A DNA stretch of 64,000 nt from Gerris lacustris (GCA_951217055.1 OX578277.1:71093455-71157454); one strand, 5' to 3'. Positions 24,375 to 37,380 are shown, numbered from the stretch's first letter. Numbers and translations are program-made. Notes: generated by a model not told the origin, from the sequence alone.

Positions 24375-25260
24375 ACTTCCATGAAAATGGAAGTATGGTG
24401 ATACCCTCCAAAACGTGATTCCGAGATCTCTGTGAAGGAGGGGTCTTACGGACCCGGGGGTATCATTGAAATCCGTTTCATATACATGTATGTCTGTGTG
24501 TACGTATGTATGTACGTACGTTCGTTCGGAACTTAAAACCTTTATAACATCGCTTCAAGACATCGTATTGAGATGCGGTTTTCGGCATTTTTTAGAACTT
24601 TGGACGGAAAAACTGATGGCGCAAACCCGAACATCGTAGCTTACGACGTTTCGGAGCTACAGTCACTTAAGCACGAAATCGGTCTGTCGACGATAACTTT
24701 AGTAGGCTTTATTTGATTTCAATTTCCTTTGGGGTATATATGTGTCCTATATGGTAGATTGTACCTATACTTTTTGAGCAAAATCAGACAAGCGGTTTGG
24801 GAGATATTGGTATTTTAGTGTTTTTTTAAAGGTTTTTTCGGAACCAAATTGCGGCTAAACTGAAAGTCGTATCGAAAAGCGGATAACACTAGTTTAACCA
24901 ATTTTAATTAATCTACAACTTTTGTCATATGACTTTTTGTCGTAGGACCATCCCTTCTACCTTAAATAGTCATTTTTGTTAAATTTTCGACTTTGAGCTC
25001 TTATATTATTCGAAATAATTGACCGATTTATTTCGGAACCAAATTGCGGCTAAACTGTAAGTCGTATCGAAAAGCGGATAACACCAGCGGTAACTGATTT
25101 TAAAAGATCTACAACTTTGGTCCTACGACTTTTTGTCGTAGGACCATCCCTTCTACCTTAAATAGAGACATGTTTTTCAGTTTTTTGTTAAATGTTCGAC
25201 TTTGAGCTCTAATATCGTGTGCAATAATTGACCGATTTAATTTCTGATTGGGGTGCTTAA
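24375..25260 (+). repeat. Family E repeat with terminal hairpin and internal duplication
   Basis: It opens with the perfect hairpin ACTTCCAT-GAAA-ATGGAAGT (24375-24394), followed by ATGGTGATACC. A GTCTGTGTGTACGTATGTATG stretch follows. Downstream, a block starting TTCGGAACCAAATTGCGGCT occurs at 24837 and again at 25032. Both are followed by AAGTCGTATCGAAAAGCGGA and TTTTTGTCGTAGGACCATCC, so about 195-209 bp are tandemly duplicated. No open frame of note. It is unrelated in body sequence to families A and C but has the same head design. Confidence 0.7.
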
Positions 25261-25728
25261 ACCGCACATTAATGCCCTTTAAAACAAGTATTTATTATTG
25301 TAATTATTTGTAGTACTTATAAAGAAGAATCGAAATTTAAAAGTAAAAAAATACCGTCTTATTTACTTTGTAAACAATCATTTTTATCGGCCACCACATC
25401 GGACACCACAACATTTCATGGAAGTCATGTGTGGGATTTCCACACCGGTACTTTTTCATAATTTAAAGCTTTTGAGTTCTGTTTTAAAATTGGTTATTAC
25501 TGAAAAATGTTTATGACTAGAAAGATTTTTAAACTTCGTTAAATGTATTATACATTCTAGATTCTTAATATATGAGTATAATTTTTAATACATTTTAAAT
25601 TTACTAGCGCAAATAACTTTTTAAGGGTTTAAACTACCATCTTTCCCGTTACTAATGATAATTTCTGCTACTTTTGTCAGAGGTATTAAAATATATTTCT
25701 CAAACGTTATGGATGATTAATATTTTAT

Positions 25729-25890
25729 ACTTTCTCATATAAGGAGAAAGTATTGTGATGGGGCGAAAATTCTATTTTTAGCGTTTTGACGTCCTCTGGG
25801 TCCGAAGAAGTAGTGTTTAAAAAATGTATGTCTGTCATCAGATCAACGCTTGAGTTGTCTTGGACCGATTTTTTTTCTTCTTTGAAAATT
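25729..25890 (+). repeat. Family C repeat, truncated copy with intact hairpin
   Basis: ACTTTCTC-ATATAAG-GAGAAAGT (25729-25751) forms a perfect 8-bp stem and is followed by ATTGTGATG. GTCCTCTGGGTCCGAAGAA, ATGTATGTCTGTCATC and TTGGACCGATT follow in the same order as in the 8613 copy, then the similarity is lost. Confidence 0.75.
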
Positions 25891-26016
25891 GTCTTGAACA
25901 TTTTCTATTTTATTTGAATTATAATGTTATCATTATATATGTTGTCCCCTCTTTCCTTCTATTAAAGCAATGTAGTATGTATTTAATGTAAATACTTACA
26001 TGAAAATTAAAATGAC

Positions 26017-26120
<104 letters not shown>

Positions 26121-26737
26121 AGATATTTATGAGATTTTAAGTCCCAAGGTAGAAGTAGACTAATCACTCTACATGAATTTGTTTACTGTTTCGCATAATC
26201 CCTGCCGGAGTTCTTACCGCAGTTGGAAATTTATCGTTGAACGCCACGTATCTTGTGTTTACCACGTCACAATTTAAGAGAAGAGGGGCTTTAAAGCTTA
26301 GACTTCTGTTCCCAAATTAATGATAGAGATTTTTTCCTCCTTTTTTTCCCTCTCAAAGAGGCTTTTCTGTGTGTATTGTTATCTAAGAGAAGAAATACAG
26401 CTGGGGCCCCGGCTTGGTTTCGGGCCCCCTGCTTAACGCTTAGTATAGCTTCTTCTCTAAACCCTGATTAATTGACCCATTATACTTCTCATTATGCTTG
26501 CAAATATTATTTAGACAGTGTAATGCTTAAGTTCTTGTAATAAATGTGTTCTGTAAACTTTAAAATTTTTACCTTTTTTTATTTTTGTTTATTAATAGTA
26601 TTTTTTTAATCTTCTGTTTGTATTTTTAATGTTTTTGTCTTACACCAAATTCATTTATATTTTCAAATGATTAATGTTTCCTTTTTTCTTTTACATATTA
26701 TGTAATGTGAAACAATTAGAATATGTAAAAAAAATAG

Positions 26738-27062
26738 TCCACTAATTATTGTGGCACATAGTTTCCTGACGTCATATTGTTAGGCGCCAATGAGTATAGA
26801 ATACTCGTAATGTGATTTCACTGAGAATGGAAAGCTTGGTTGTTTGGACCTGTTTCGATTCAAAGTGGGGTTACATTTATTTCAATTAAATATATAATGC
26901 AACATTGGGCTTATTATGGCCTATACTCGAGATCAAAAACTCTTCCTTGAATATATCGAAACGGATTTCTGTCTTGGGATTTTAGAATTTGGAGACAAAA
27001 ATAAAATTGTTTTTTCAGAATGGTCACAATAATTATTACACTACCTTCGGTTAGCTTAGAAT
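26738..27062 (-). repeat. Family A repeat, short but both ends present, reverse
   Basis: Read on the minus strand it starts TAAGCTAACCGAAGGTAGTG, continues with ATTGTGACCATTCTG and CCAAGACAGAAATCCGTTTC, and ends with AGGAAACTATGTGCCACAAT then AATTAGTGG. The middle of the element (GTCT tract and GATGAAATTTGG core) is deleted, leaving about 325 bp. Confidence 0.75.
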
Positions 27063-27917
27063 AACATAAAATGAGTGTATACAATCAAATCTTAATTATT
27101 CCCCTAATGCTCATTTTAGGGAGAAAATAATATTTGATTTTTACTATAGTTTCTAAATAATATTTATTTACGCCTCGTAGTTTATTTTTTAATTAAGAAA
27201 GTTTTCTTTATATTTCTTAAGCTTTTGTTTATGCCAACTAACGCTGGACTCACAAAAAGTTTATTCAAAAGCTAGTTTAGTTTATTCAGGCTAAAAGTGT
27301 TAGAACTGAAGGTGAAGTGAAGAGGATACTGAAACATGGCAAGCCATCCAATAAATACGAAATAGCAGGATACCTTGACATTTTCAACACCAGCTTCTGC
27401 TCTAATGAAGCCTTCTACCTCTTTTTTAGTTCAATACAAAATACCAGGGGAATGGTATAGCTACCTAAGCTACCAATGATATTTTTGCTCGTATATTACT
27501 TCCGATCGTAAGTGAGTCAGTTATCTTCTAACAAAAATGTCTTGTTATAACTATCAACAATACTTTTTTATGGTATCTATACTTACTAAATTAAATTATT
27601 CTAGTTACCTGCTAGAGTTAGTTACATTGGATACCTACAATTAGTTATTTTTGTTTAACTACCTACAATAAATTAGTTATTGGAAATCGAAAAAGGTCCA
27701 ACAACCACAATTTCATTGGTCATTGGTAGTAAATTATTTTGTTCATAAAGAACCATTCGTCCAATAATTGGATGTGTGGAAGCTATGTATCAATTGGCTA
27801 ACTATTTTTGTTTTGTACCTTTCTGTCCGTTAATATTTTTGCGTACCGCCAAATCTTAAAAACTTACATTTTCACGATACGTCTCAATTAGCCTAATGGT
27901 GGAGGTTAAAAAACAGT

Positions 27918-27962
<45 letters not shown>

Positions 27963-28709
27963 CTTCAATTTTTGGAGCAGTTTCGAGTTTCATCGACTCT
28001 ACAGTGGTCATTAGTGAATATGTATATATTGATTTCTTTAAATTGATTTAGTTCAATCTTTATTATACATTTAATTTTTAGGTTTTTCAAGAAATTAATA
28101 TAGTTTTCCTCGAGTTTTTATTGTACTTTAACTAACCTAAGTGTAATAATTGTACTTTCTTTCGTGTTTATTTACAAAAAATAAAAAAATAAAAATAAAA
28201 TAGCGTTCATCTTAATTTAAGTTTCTAAGAGAATATTTTGAAAATTAATTTAAGCTCTGATTTAGTTTGCAGCACAACAACAGTAAGAGTTTAGTGTAAT
28301 TTATCTCAGCCTCCCAAACAGAATAATAGATTATATTGGTGTTCAAATCTAGAACTTCTTGAGGAAATGGTATTAATTGTGTTAAATCGTAATATATCAT
28401 CTGCGTAAAGGTAAAAGTCACTAAGTAAACTAAAATTAAACATGAGATAATAGTCTACAGTTGTTAATATGGTCAAATAGTCAAATGGTGAATTTAAATT
28501 AATGGTAGAAGTAACCAAGTGATTCGAAGGACTCCTCCGTAAGATATTTGTGGGAAATAAAACTCACTATGTTTAGAAATATTCGTAAATGTTGACTTTT
28601 GTTATTTAATGGCTTTTACCTACAAGCAGACGGTATTCCAAAGGTTCTCAAACTACTTGTCGTCAGTTGTAGATTACCCTTTTTCTTCTACTTCTCTTTT
28701 TGGTCTATA
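27063..28709. other. AT-rich noncoding DNA with a 42-base T run
   Basis: No supported gene. A T run fills 27921-27962. The stretch 27770-27860 (GGAAGCTATGTATCAATTGGC, TTTCTGTCCG, TTTTTGCG) loosely resembles family A pieces but is too diverged to call. The 70-codon minus frame at 28306-28518 has no recognisable domain. Confidence 0.5.
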
Positions 28710-28773
28710 TGGTAATAAATAAACGGTTTCTTCATTTTGCGATATTTCGCCTCCTCTTGAGGCATTTTCAGGC
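28710..28773 (-). repeat. Retroelement-like tail with hairpin, copy 2
   Basis: On the minus strand, from 28773, CCTGAAAATGCCTCAAGAGG continues into AGGCGAAATATCGC. GCCTC pairs with GAGGC. In frame this reads PENASRGGEISQNEETVY, parallel to PEDASSSGSETSD..ETQAVY in the copy at 12712-12812. The stem pair differs in a compensatory way (GCTTCCA/TGGAAGC against GCCTC/GAGGC). Confidence 0.5.
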
Positions 28774-31745
28774 ATTTTTTTTTTTGTTTATTTTTTTTTG
28801 TTTTAAAATTTTATCCTTTTCATAATTTTTTATTATTTGAACTATATTGAATATATATATTCTCTCCAGCTAGTTGTGGTCTACACATTGTCGCACAATT
28901 GTTGTTTCATACATGTTAAAAACTTAATTCTTATAAAATGATTCATTTCCTTGAAGAGAAAACATGTTAATTTTTCTTTCAAAAAGTAAATTGTTAAGAA
29001 CTGTGGTTTCCACTAATAACTAGATTGAAATAAGGATTATTTCGTGTACCTTTAATTACTCGTATTGTAGTATTGCAAAAGCCCTATGACAGATATGTAC
29101 TAATTTTTTTTTTATGTGTGTTATCCATATAAGCTGGAACCTTCTAGTTATTAATATATTGTAGAATTAAGTATACATAAACTAATTAAACAATACAATG
29201 GTATAAAGTAGTAAAGCTAATTCTCAAACCATAAAATAACGTTTCTAGCACACTTGTCACTTTGACACATAAAAGAGAAATTAGAAAGACCGGATATCCA
29301 TACAAAATAAAATTGTTTATAGGGCTGTTCGCAGTTAGTCGAGATCGTTATTCGAGGAGGTGGGTTATTCCAACAGCGAGTTAAGAGGGACCAAAAAATC
29401 AATACTCGAGAAGTAATGTCATTAAGTGAGAATTCCTTTCCTGGAGTTAAAAAATAAAACTCGTGAATAGCACCCTCCAGATTTCACATCGGGTAATGGT
29501 AAATCGAATCTTAGATAAATATAACGAATCTAATATATAAATTAATTTGTTCAATATAAAATAATATTAACCGGAAGAGAGAAAGGATTGGAAGTTGCTT
29601 CGTTAATTTTTAATTAAAATTAACTTTTTAAATGCTTGACTGCGCTTCAGCTCTGCACAGGTGATAAAAAAATGTGAAAGAACGTCACTTTCTATGCTTT
29701 CAGATGGCAGCGATGTAGTTTTTCTTTATTAGACTTAAAACGATTCCTAGTATCTTCTAAGCTATAAACTCTCTAATCTTGGGGAACTTATACTGTTTAA
29801 TGTCCCATATTGCTTCGCATATCAACATCTCTCTTTGTTGTTAATCTCTACTTTATTTTAATTATACAATGCTTTTTTGCTCTGCCCAGCGGTTATGTGC
29901 CTTTAATAAACTTACTACAGTTTGCCAATTGTAAGTAAGAGTATAGCTCAACTAATGCGATGTGTTAATGAAAATAACAAAAACTAGAATGCGGACAGTA
30001 CCGTTGAAGCGTGTAACCACCTGACCGAAACACTGAGTCATTCGTGTACTTTACGGTAAAGGTGTTTTTTCCCCCTTTTTCTTCTTCTTTTGACTCTTAT
30101 GAATAATAAAATCCACCTGCTCTGATTCTACAAGTGAATAACCTTTTCATAAGACAAAGGATAGGTCTTGGGACTCTTTATAAAGTCGCATACAAATACA
30201 CTACAATAAGTAAAAAGTTGGTAATATGCAAGTTTACGGCAAATACATTATTTTAATTTCTCATTTTTTCATCTATTTATTGTAGTTTTTATCTGTTTCT
30301 TTAATAATATTAGCTTTATCACTCGAAACAAAACTTTTAGCTTAACAATAAATAATTGTCAACGCCTATTCTCGAGTTTTATATTTTAAGGTTATGGTAT
30401 TTATTCACTTCATTTAGTTTTGGTTTTAATAAATATTAATTATCTCCTAATCATGTACAAATTTGCTTTTTTCATTATACTTCTTAAACTATATCCAATT
30501 ATACGTGAATTTCACCGGAGGACCGAGTTATTCGTTCTATTCAATAAATTAATAACTTAGGTAGTTATAATTTTGACTTGACTGATATATTTAATTGCTA
30601 TATGTATAATTTGCATCGAACAATGATTTTCAATTAATTAAATGGAAGGTGATACAAGTTAGGAAAAAATAATTGCATTCAATCGTTTGATGTCCTTCGA
30701 ATGATTTTGTCTTTAGTTTATTCCCTCCTTAAACTTTTAATTTAACTTCTTATTTAAAGGATAAAAATTATTATTGTCTTTGTTTATTTATTTGTTTTAA
30801 AATCTATAATTTTTTTTATTTTTTCCTTATTATTTTTCAAGATTGAATTCATTTTTTCTTCTTTAATTTAATCGGTATTATGAATTATTTTCTGTTACAC
30901 AGAACATTTTATTTTATTATATATACAATACATGTATATAAGTACATTTATGTAATAATTATCATTCTAATCTATCTATAACATATATTTATTATTTCTT
31001 GATTCTTTCAAATTAATAAATTTTTTAACTGCACAATTAATTTCGTTTTTATCTCGCGTAAAGATTTGTCTTTATTGTTTTTTTATTCAAATCAGGAACG
31101 GTCAAAACCCAGAATCATTGAGCGCTCGCCGTTCAACTTAGTGAGAGGACTATTCAATTATGTGTTGAAATCGTGATGCTTCAGTTAATTGTTTAAATTT
31201 CCAAATTTGTCAATATGGATTGGATGTGGTTGACCGAGAAGTGTATGCAGTATGCAACCACACTCTAATCACCAACTTAACTAGATTTGGATTTCTTAAT
31301 GAAGTAGCAACATTGTTATCTGTGTGAAACGGCCCATACAACGCTCTATAATATTACACCACAACATTTGATATTTTGAACACTAAAATTGAAACGTATA
31401 ATATATTGCGCTATAATATTAAACTTCTATGTGTAATATTGAAATATTTAATATAAATTGTGCAATAACATTTTAAATGTAGAGGAAACAAAATTTTAAG
31501 TACACTTTTCAATTAGAAATTTTAAAATAAAATTGTTTTAATGAATTTAACTTCCAAATAACATTTCGAATAAGACTTTTCTCATGATTTAAGACAAAAT
31601 TAAATTATTTTATAATTTGGTTTTAATATTTTATTTTTCATTCTTTAATTACTTTAACTTACTTTTAGTTATGAAATCAGACTTTTTAAATTGCTGTTTT
31701 AAAATTCTTATCCTCTTTTTTGGCAATTAATGTTAAACACTGTGA
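28774..31745. other. AT-rich noncoding DNA, nothing recognised
   Basis: No gene or clear repeat across about 3 kb on either strand. The 61-codon minus frame at 29217-29402 has no domain. 31090-31340 is somewhat less AT-rich (GAGCGCTCGCCG, GTGTGAAACGGCCCATAC) without a coding signal. Confidence 0.5.
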
Positions 31746-31901
31746 ATTTATGTTAAACACGAGAAGAGAAGTAAAGGAAGACCGCATAGGCGTTGGAGGG
31801 ACGACATAATAAAAGAAGTTGGTACAACCTGGATGAGGACGGCGCAAGACAGAGAACTTTGGCATTCCATGACGGAGGCCTATGCCCAGAAATGGGTCTA
31901 G
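31746..31901 (+). pseudogene. LINE ORF2 C-terminal fragment
   Basis: A 51-codon frame without a usable start encodes KRSKGRPHRRWRDDI, then TTWMRTAQDRELW, then TEAYAQKWV and a TAG stop at 31899-31901. GRPxxRWxDDI followed by W...AQDR..W and EAYAQ.W is the C-terminal pattern of reverse-transcriptase ORFs from insect non-LTR retrotransposons. Only the tail remains; the endonuclease and RT domains are absent upstream, as expected from 5' truncation during target-primed insertion. The preserved frame suggests a fairly recent insertion. The clade cannot be fixed from this fragment. Confidence 0.75.
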
Positions 31902-32066
31902 TTCCTCGAAATACAGAAGAAAAATAATGATGAATTAAACTAATTAAATATCAATATAAATATAAAATATTATAATGAAATATTAAAATTATTAAATATT
32001 AATTAAAAATATTAAAATGCACAATATTAGAAGTAGACATCTAGAATGATATCAGTACATTTCATA

Positions 32067-32125
32067 TAGTATATGTATGTGTATGTGTGTATGTGTGTGT
32101 ATATGTGTGTATATATGTATGTATG

Positions 32126-32162
<37 letters not shown>

Positions 32163-32206
32163 GTATGTGTGTGTATGTGTGTATATATATATATATACAT
32201 ATATGT
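32067..32206. repeat. Compound (GTAT)n/(GT)n/(AT)n microsatellite
   Basis: About 140 bp of interleaved GTAT, GTGT and ATAT motifs. Confidence 0.95.
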
Positions 32207-32553
32207 AAAGAAAGAAAAGAAAAAGTATATTTTTATTTTTTAACAGGTAGTATAAGTCTCTAAGTAATTTTTTTTATTTGTTATAATTAGAATTATTGTT
32301 TATGATGGAAGAATATCTGTATGTTTCGTTTGTTTTAATTTGCACTAAATTTATGTTGTAGATTACTTTCATATAAATAGATACTATAGATATATACAAT
32401 ATGAACGTATGATATAAATAGTTAAACTATATTAATAGTTCAAATTATTATTTTTGTTGTTATTTATGGTTATACTTGTAATGTAGTAACATTCAAATCT
32501 GTATATCAAGGAACCAAATAAAGGCTTTATTATTATTATTATTATTATTATTA

Positions 32554-34447
32554 CTGTGAATTTTGCTGGTAATGTTTATTTTAAAAAAGTTAACTCCAGC
32601 TTATACAAATTACTTTTTTTTTTTAATTTAGTTTATATCTACTTTGCCTAAAGCAATTTGACCTTTAAAAAGTTAAAGATTAAATATAATGAAAATCCGT
32701 TCTTATATACATTTACTATGGTGCTTATCTTATTATAGCTGCATGTCATCAGGTAAAAATTCGATAAAATAAAGAATTTTGTCGTTACTGGTTAAAAAAA
32801 AAAATTGTCCTGATTGGTTTGAGTTCTTTGATTTGGTGACATGGGGAGCTTCGGACTATTAATATAAGTTGGAATATCTCCTGTAATGTCATTGATTCGA
32901 CCTTTGTACAAAAGAATATTAGAAAAAAAACAAAAACATTTTTTTTTAATATTTTTAAATTATTGGAGTCATTATGTTGATGAATGAAGAAACAATTCAC
33001 TTTATGAATGAACAAGTTTTAAAACGTGTCGAACTTAATTTGCAGGGAAGTTGAGCATTCTTTATCAAACTTTGCTCTACAATTAATTTACGAAATTCTT
33101 ATGAGAGAGAAAAATAAAGGTTTCGAAATAATTGACACCCTGCAGTGTTGTTCAATTAGTTTCCTAAATGTTCGCCTCAAATATTGCCACCTAGATTTTT
33201 TATATTTAAGATAAATATGAATACATTAATAAGAAGTAGATTATAATCAGATACACACTTAATTCATTCAGTAGATAATTCTTGTTAAATTTTAACATAT
33301 CTTATGCATAATAGGTTCTTCTTTATTTGTTCGCATCTTATTAACATTTTTTTTAATCCATAACAGTAATTTAACATTTTTTTTTAAGTTTGTTTTAATG
33401 TTTGGTATGTTTCATGTTTTTAATGTTGGGTATATTAAAAACATTAATTTTGAAATGAATAGCATAGTTAGCTTGATTCATTATTGAACAGAAGTGACCG
33501 ATGCTGTTAGCACCTCGGCTATTGTGTGTTTAGAGATTAAATGTATTTTGAGTAAGTATTTTTTTAGGGAAAAAAGTTGATGTTATTTTTTTTTAATCAC
33601 TTTTTAAAGTGGCCAAAAAGTGTCAATGATTTTAAAAAATCTCTTCTTGGTCTTTCGTCTGCAAAGAAGCTTGGAGGGCCGAAACACTTTTAAAATAAGT
33701 TTCGTGTCTTTGTCAGTTGGCTCATACCTTGAGGTTAGTGTATATATCTCGATCTAGGCTGGCATGTGTGTGCCCAAATGGGCATCAGTCAAAAGAATCC
33801 TTGCATTAACTAAATTCGTTAACTTCTGCAAAATCTATAATACTTTTTTTGCAGTGTGTAAGTAGTGGTCAAGTTCTTTTATAGAAAAAAAAAACATTTG
33901 TAACGGGCAACAGGTCACTCGTTTTTTAGACTTAGTGAAGCCTTACTAAGGTTGTTGTTTTTATCCGCCTTGTGTATGTCGGTCAGTAGAAAGGCTACCC
34001 TTCTATGACCAGATTTGTGGATCATAGGGAGTTGAAAAAAAATCCACCCTTCCCTGTAATGTGATACAGTGATTTGGAATTCCTTTTCATCTTGTGTTTT
34101 TTTTCTTTCGTGTCTTTGTATTACTTTGAGTCATTTCAGCTCTTAAAAGTATAAAGGTCGTATAGTAACACGATTTCTTCTCTTTGACAAATCAGTTTTT
34201 TTTCTTCTTTATTTTTTTGTTGTTTTACATAAATCTTTGTAGACTACAGGGATTTTATAGACTTGGAATTTTTGTTCAAATATTGTCTTTGAGTATACTT
34301 TTTATCAAAAATAATCATATTAACTGCTAAGACATGAGTTTTCTGTTTATCAAGAAGTGTTTTCACTGTGATGAACACCTTAATGATAATTTCTCTTACA
34401 TTTTAGATTACTATTGATCAGAATATTGTCAAATCATAAGTGATAAT
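32554..34447. other. AT-rich noncoding DNA, nothing recognised
   Basis: No supported gene. The 76- and 62-codon frames at 32785-33015 and 33026-33214 have no domain. 33640-34060 is less AT-rich and includes GGAGGGCCGAAACAC and GTATGTCGGTCAGTAG, unexplained. Confidence 0.5.
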
Positions 34448-35580
34448 AGGTTTGTTCCAACCACCAGTTCCGAATCAGTTTCGGATTAGTCCGTGATTAT
34501 TGACGTAATGCGCATGCGCGATCATTGACTGTTGGGAATTGATTTGTGATTTCGTTTTTGTTGGAACGTTCCTTTCTCGAACCAAACTGTTTGCTGTGGT
34601 AGGTTTTAGCACTGTTATCAGAACAACTTTTTGAGTTGATCGTTTATGTGATTTTGCGTTCCTGTGCTATCAAAAATACCTGAACTTATTAATTAATTAA
34701 TTAAAGATATGGATGATGGATGAGTCAATAGTTGATGAAGATATGTGCCAGTCGCTTAAATCAGGGCCTGATTTAGGCCGCCTAGGGGCTCGCACATTAA
34801 GGGGGGGGGGGGGGGGGGGGGCACACCACAAAAGTTTCATTTTCTAATGCTAATTAAGCTCGAAAGTTGGATGTAAAACCTACATACTCATAGTGGATAT
34901 GACGAAAATACATGCACACATTTTAGAAATTTTTATTTAATACATAAATTCACGATTTTATTTCGATTTACGCAATTCACAATTTTCAGGCTTACTGAGG
35001 TGAGCCAGTTTTAGTAGACTCAAGGCACACTCGTATTTTTATTGATATAATCCTAAATGCTCTTTTATTTTAAAAAACAAATATTAATCTTAGTCCAGTT
35101 AACGAAAGAATTATTGCGGAAATAAATCGGATTCTTTCGATATTTGTTTGAAAATGGAATAAGTATCAAAAGTCCATCTTGGAAAATAGGTCCATTTGTA
35201 TTTATTTTTTTCAGAAATATCTAGAAAATGCCATTATATGCACAAAAATTCATTGTCGCATTCGTACAAAAACATTTTAAAAAGAAGAGTTGATTCGCAA
35301 GAAAGGAGAATAATTGGCGAGCGAAAAACAAAAACAATGAAGCGGAGCGGAAGGTTACGTTTCTGTTCACCCAAACTCAATCCCAAACTACTAGTCCCTG
35401 CCGCCGATCGCTGACTGCTCTGACTGGTTCCAAACTAATCCGTGATTTAATCAGAGCGTGGTTAATCAGAACATTCGGAGTCAGTCAGAGTTTGAGTTTG
35501 GGCTCGATGGAACGCTTTTTTCCAAATGCGCATGCGTCGGACAGTTCCAAACCAGTTTGAAGAGTGGTTGGAACAAACCT
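34448..35580. mobile_element. 1.13-kb non-autonomous DNA element with 17-bp perfect TIRs
   Basis: AGGTTTGTTCCAACCAC at 34448-34464 is exactly the reverse complement of 35564-35580. Inside each end lies a second inverted motif: TGCGCATGCG (about 34510 and 35526) followed by G..C.GTT(G/C)CAA-like sequence. Flanks are AAT/AAT, or TAATA/TAATA if the element is trimmed by one base; TA-rich context leaves the duplication length open. The 72-codon frame at 35196-35414 shows no transposase motif. A poly-G insertion lies inside. Confidence 0.75.
34763..34830 (+). mobile_element. hAT-type terminus with 21-base poly-G, nested
   Basis: AGGGCCTGATTTAGGCCGCC, then TAGGGGCTCGCACATTAA, is followed by G21 (34801-34821). 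It resembles the GCCGGATTTAGGC/poly-G ends at 55078 and 12541. It interrupts the TIR element, so it is probably younger. Confidence 0.45.
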
Positions 35581-36775
35581 AATAATATATGAGTACTGGC
35601 CGGATTCGACTCCATAGTCATTGTCAGTGTACTGATAATTTTTTTGAGGTCTAGCTTGGTTTATATGAAGTTTGAAGTTACGAGTGTCAGGTGTGGGATG
35701 GTGTTGGAAGGGCGGTACTTGACGATAAAAGTGGAATTTACTTTAGTTGAGGAAACAGCTTCTTTTTAATTATTAGGGTATGGTATTGGAGGCTGGATTT
35801 TTTCACCCTACATGGGTTTCTGAGTTAATAATATGTGATTTTATTATAATGTTTCACAAATATTTACTGCACCAGACATGAAAATTCATAAGTTTTTTTT
35901 ATAATAAAATTATGAGTTGTCTTAAGTCTTAACTATGATTACATTGAATTAAGAGCATTTTTTGTATGGAGGACTTTTGTGTGTTTGTTATGTTTATTTG
36001 TCTATGTTTTTTCATGGGTTTGACTAGGGGTGAACTATTAAGGCTTGTTTTTTCATTGATACCTGTCACTATTATAGTTTCGATTGGTTCTATGTTAACT
36101 TCTAATTGTTCTAGTAGGTCTAACCTCTTTCCTTTCTACGTTGTTATTGTTAAATGTGCAGTTATTATCGATTAGGTATTTCGCTATGTCTATAAGAACC
36201 TGGTAAGTTCGTAAAGATGTACATCAGGTTTTGGTTTTTTTTTTTCTTCGTATTTCTTTTGGCATGAGTACTGTTAAGGGGATGGTTTCTATTACATAAG
36301 TGATGAGTCGAGCGAGATGACCACTAAGGCTTGGTGTGTTTAATGGTATGAATTACCGTGGTTTAAAATGTCATTCACCCCGGTGGCTTTAACGGCAGAA
36401 CAGGGCTCCTGTCTCCTCTGCTCATTACAAACCACAACTCTACCTTACTTCTACCTTTAGTAGACTCCACGCCTATGAACATGAATATATTATATACTTT
36501 TCAATGTATGTATGCCTGCTTCATTATCAAATTGCTATTGGTAAAGAATAGTTTTAAACTACTTAGTTTTTTTTTTAAACTAAGGTATATCAAGTAACCC
36601 AAATAAATTTTAAACTGTTTTATCATCGAATAAGCACATATTGTAATAATTATATTAATATGTGTGTTCTGTAATTACTTCTTTACTTATACAAGTAAAC
36701 TCTGTTTTCTAACTTCATGCTCAAAAAAGGTAAAAGAAAGGAATGTGAACTGCTGTGTTGAATATGAAATAATTT
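35581..36775. other. AT-rich noncoding DNA, nothing recognised
   Basis: The 69-codon frame at 35966-36175 encodes a hydrophobic, low-complexity peptide with no recognised homologue. 36360-36420 (CACCCCGGTGGCTTTAACGG) is GC-richer and unexplained. Confidence 0.5.
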
Positions 36776-37380
36776 CAAGATAAAAAACACTTTTTATATA
36801 CTACGACTACGTTTTTAAATTTTCTGTTGAATCGTATGTAATGTTGATAATATAATTGTTATTGTTATATAATATAACATATAATAAAGAAAAAAAAAAT
36901 CCGAATTTATTTACTTCCCATAAATGACAACCATCTAGAGAGCTGATCTTAGACCTATAAAAAGACAAATCTTTGTACAACGGATCTCCCCAACACCAAA
37001 TCTAAAGCGTGCCATCGATATATTTGAAATAATATAATCGATATTTCCTGTTTTGCTGTCATTCAATGTTTATCTATCACAAATTTGAGACCCGTCAAAA
37101 TGAAGATTGCAAATACTATGGGATATGTCAAAACAAATAAAATAACTTGCGGATTTTTTCCGAACTAACTTTCCGTACAGCAACATTTGTTGAAAACCAA
37201 TTAAATTCTGCTGAAAGATGGCTAAAAGTATTAAAATAATGCATTGTCATCGTGTTCTGAGCTATGCTAAAAGTTTCAAATGTCTAGCTATTTGGGAAGT
37301 TAGTTAGAAATCGATTGCCAGATTTGTACCGGACAAACAAACAAGAAAGCAAGCTAATAAAAACGTAGTAAAATAAAATA
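36776..37380 (+). mobile_element. Second copy of the mariner-like MITE, right TIR lost
   Basis: CAAGATAAAAAACAC, CTTTTTATATACTACGACTA and TAAATTTTCTGTTGA match the left end of the 11526-12118 element. After about 225 bp of unrelated AT-rich sequence the match resumes. It runs through GACCCGTCAAAATGAAGATT, TTGCGGATTTTTTCCGAACT, GATGGCTAAAAGTATT and ACAAGAAAGCAAGCTAATAA, then stops before the right TIR. The copy is therefore both interrupted and truncated. Confidence 0.8.

Larger units (their letters stand above)
31746..32553 (+). mobile_element. 5'-truncated LINE insertion with 3' UTR and (ATT)n tail
   Basis: The ORF fragment is followed by about 600 bp of AT-rich sequence. It ends in CAAGGAACCAAATAAAGGCT and an uninterrupted (TTA/ATT)n run at 32527-32552. 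The short tandem tail after an AATAAA-like word is the usual 3' end of several LINE clades. A TATG/GT-rich microsatellite (32067-32206) lies within the presumed 3' UTR. Linking ORF and tail into one insertion is inference from order and orientation. Confidence 0.55.
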
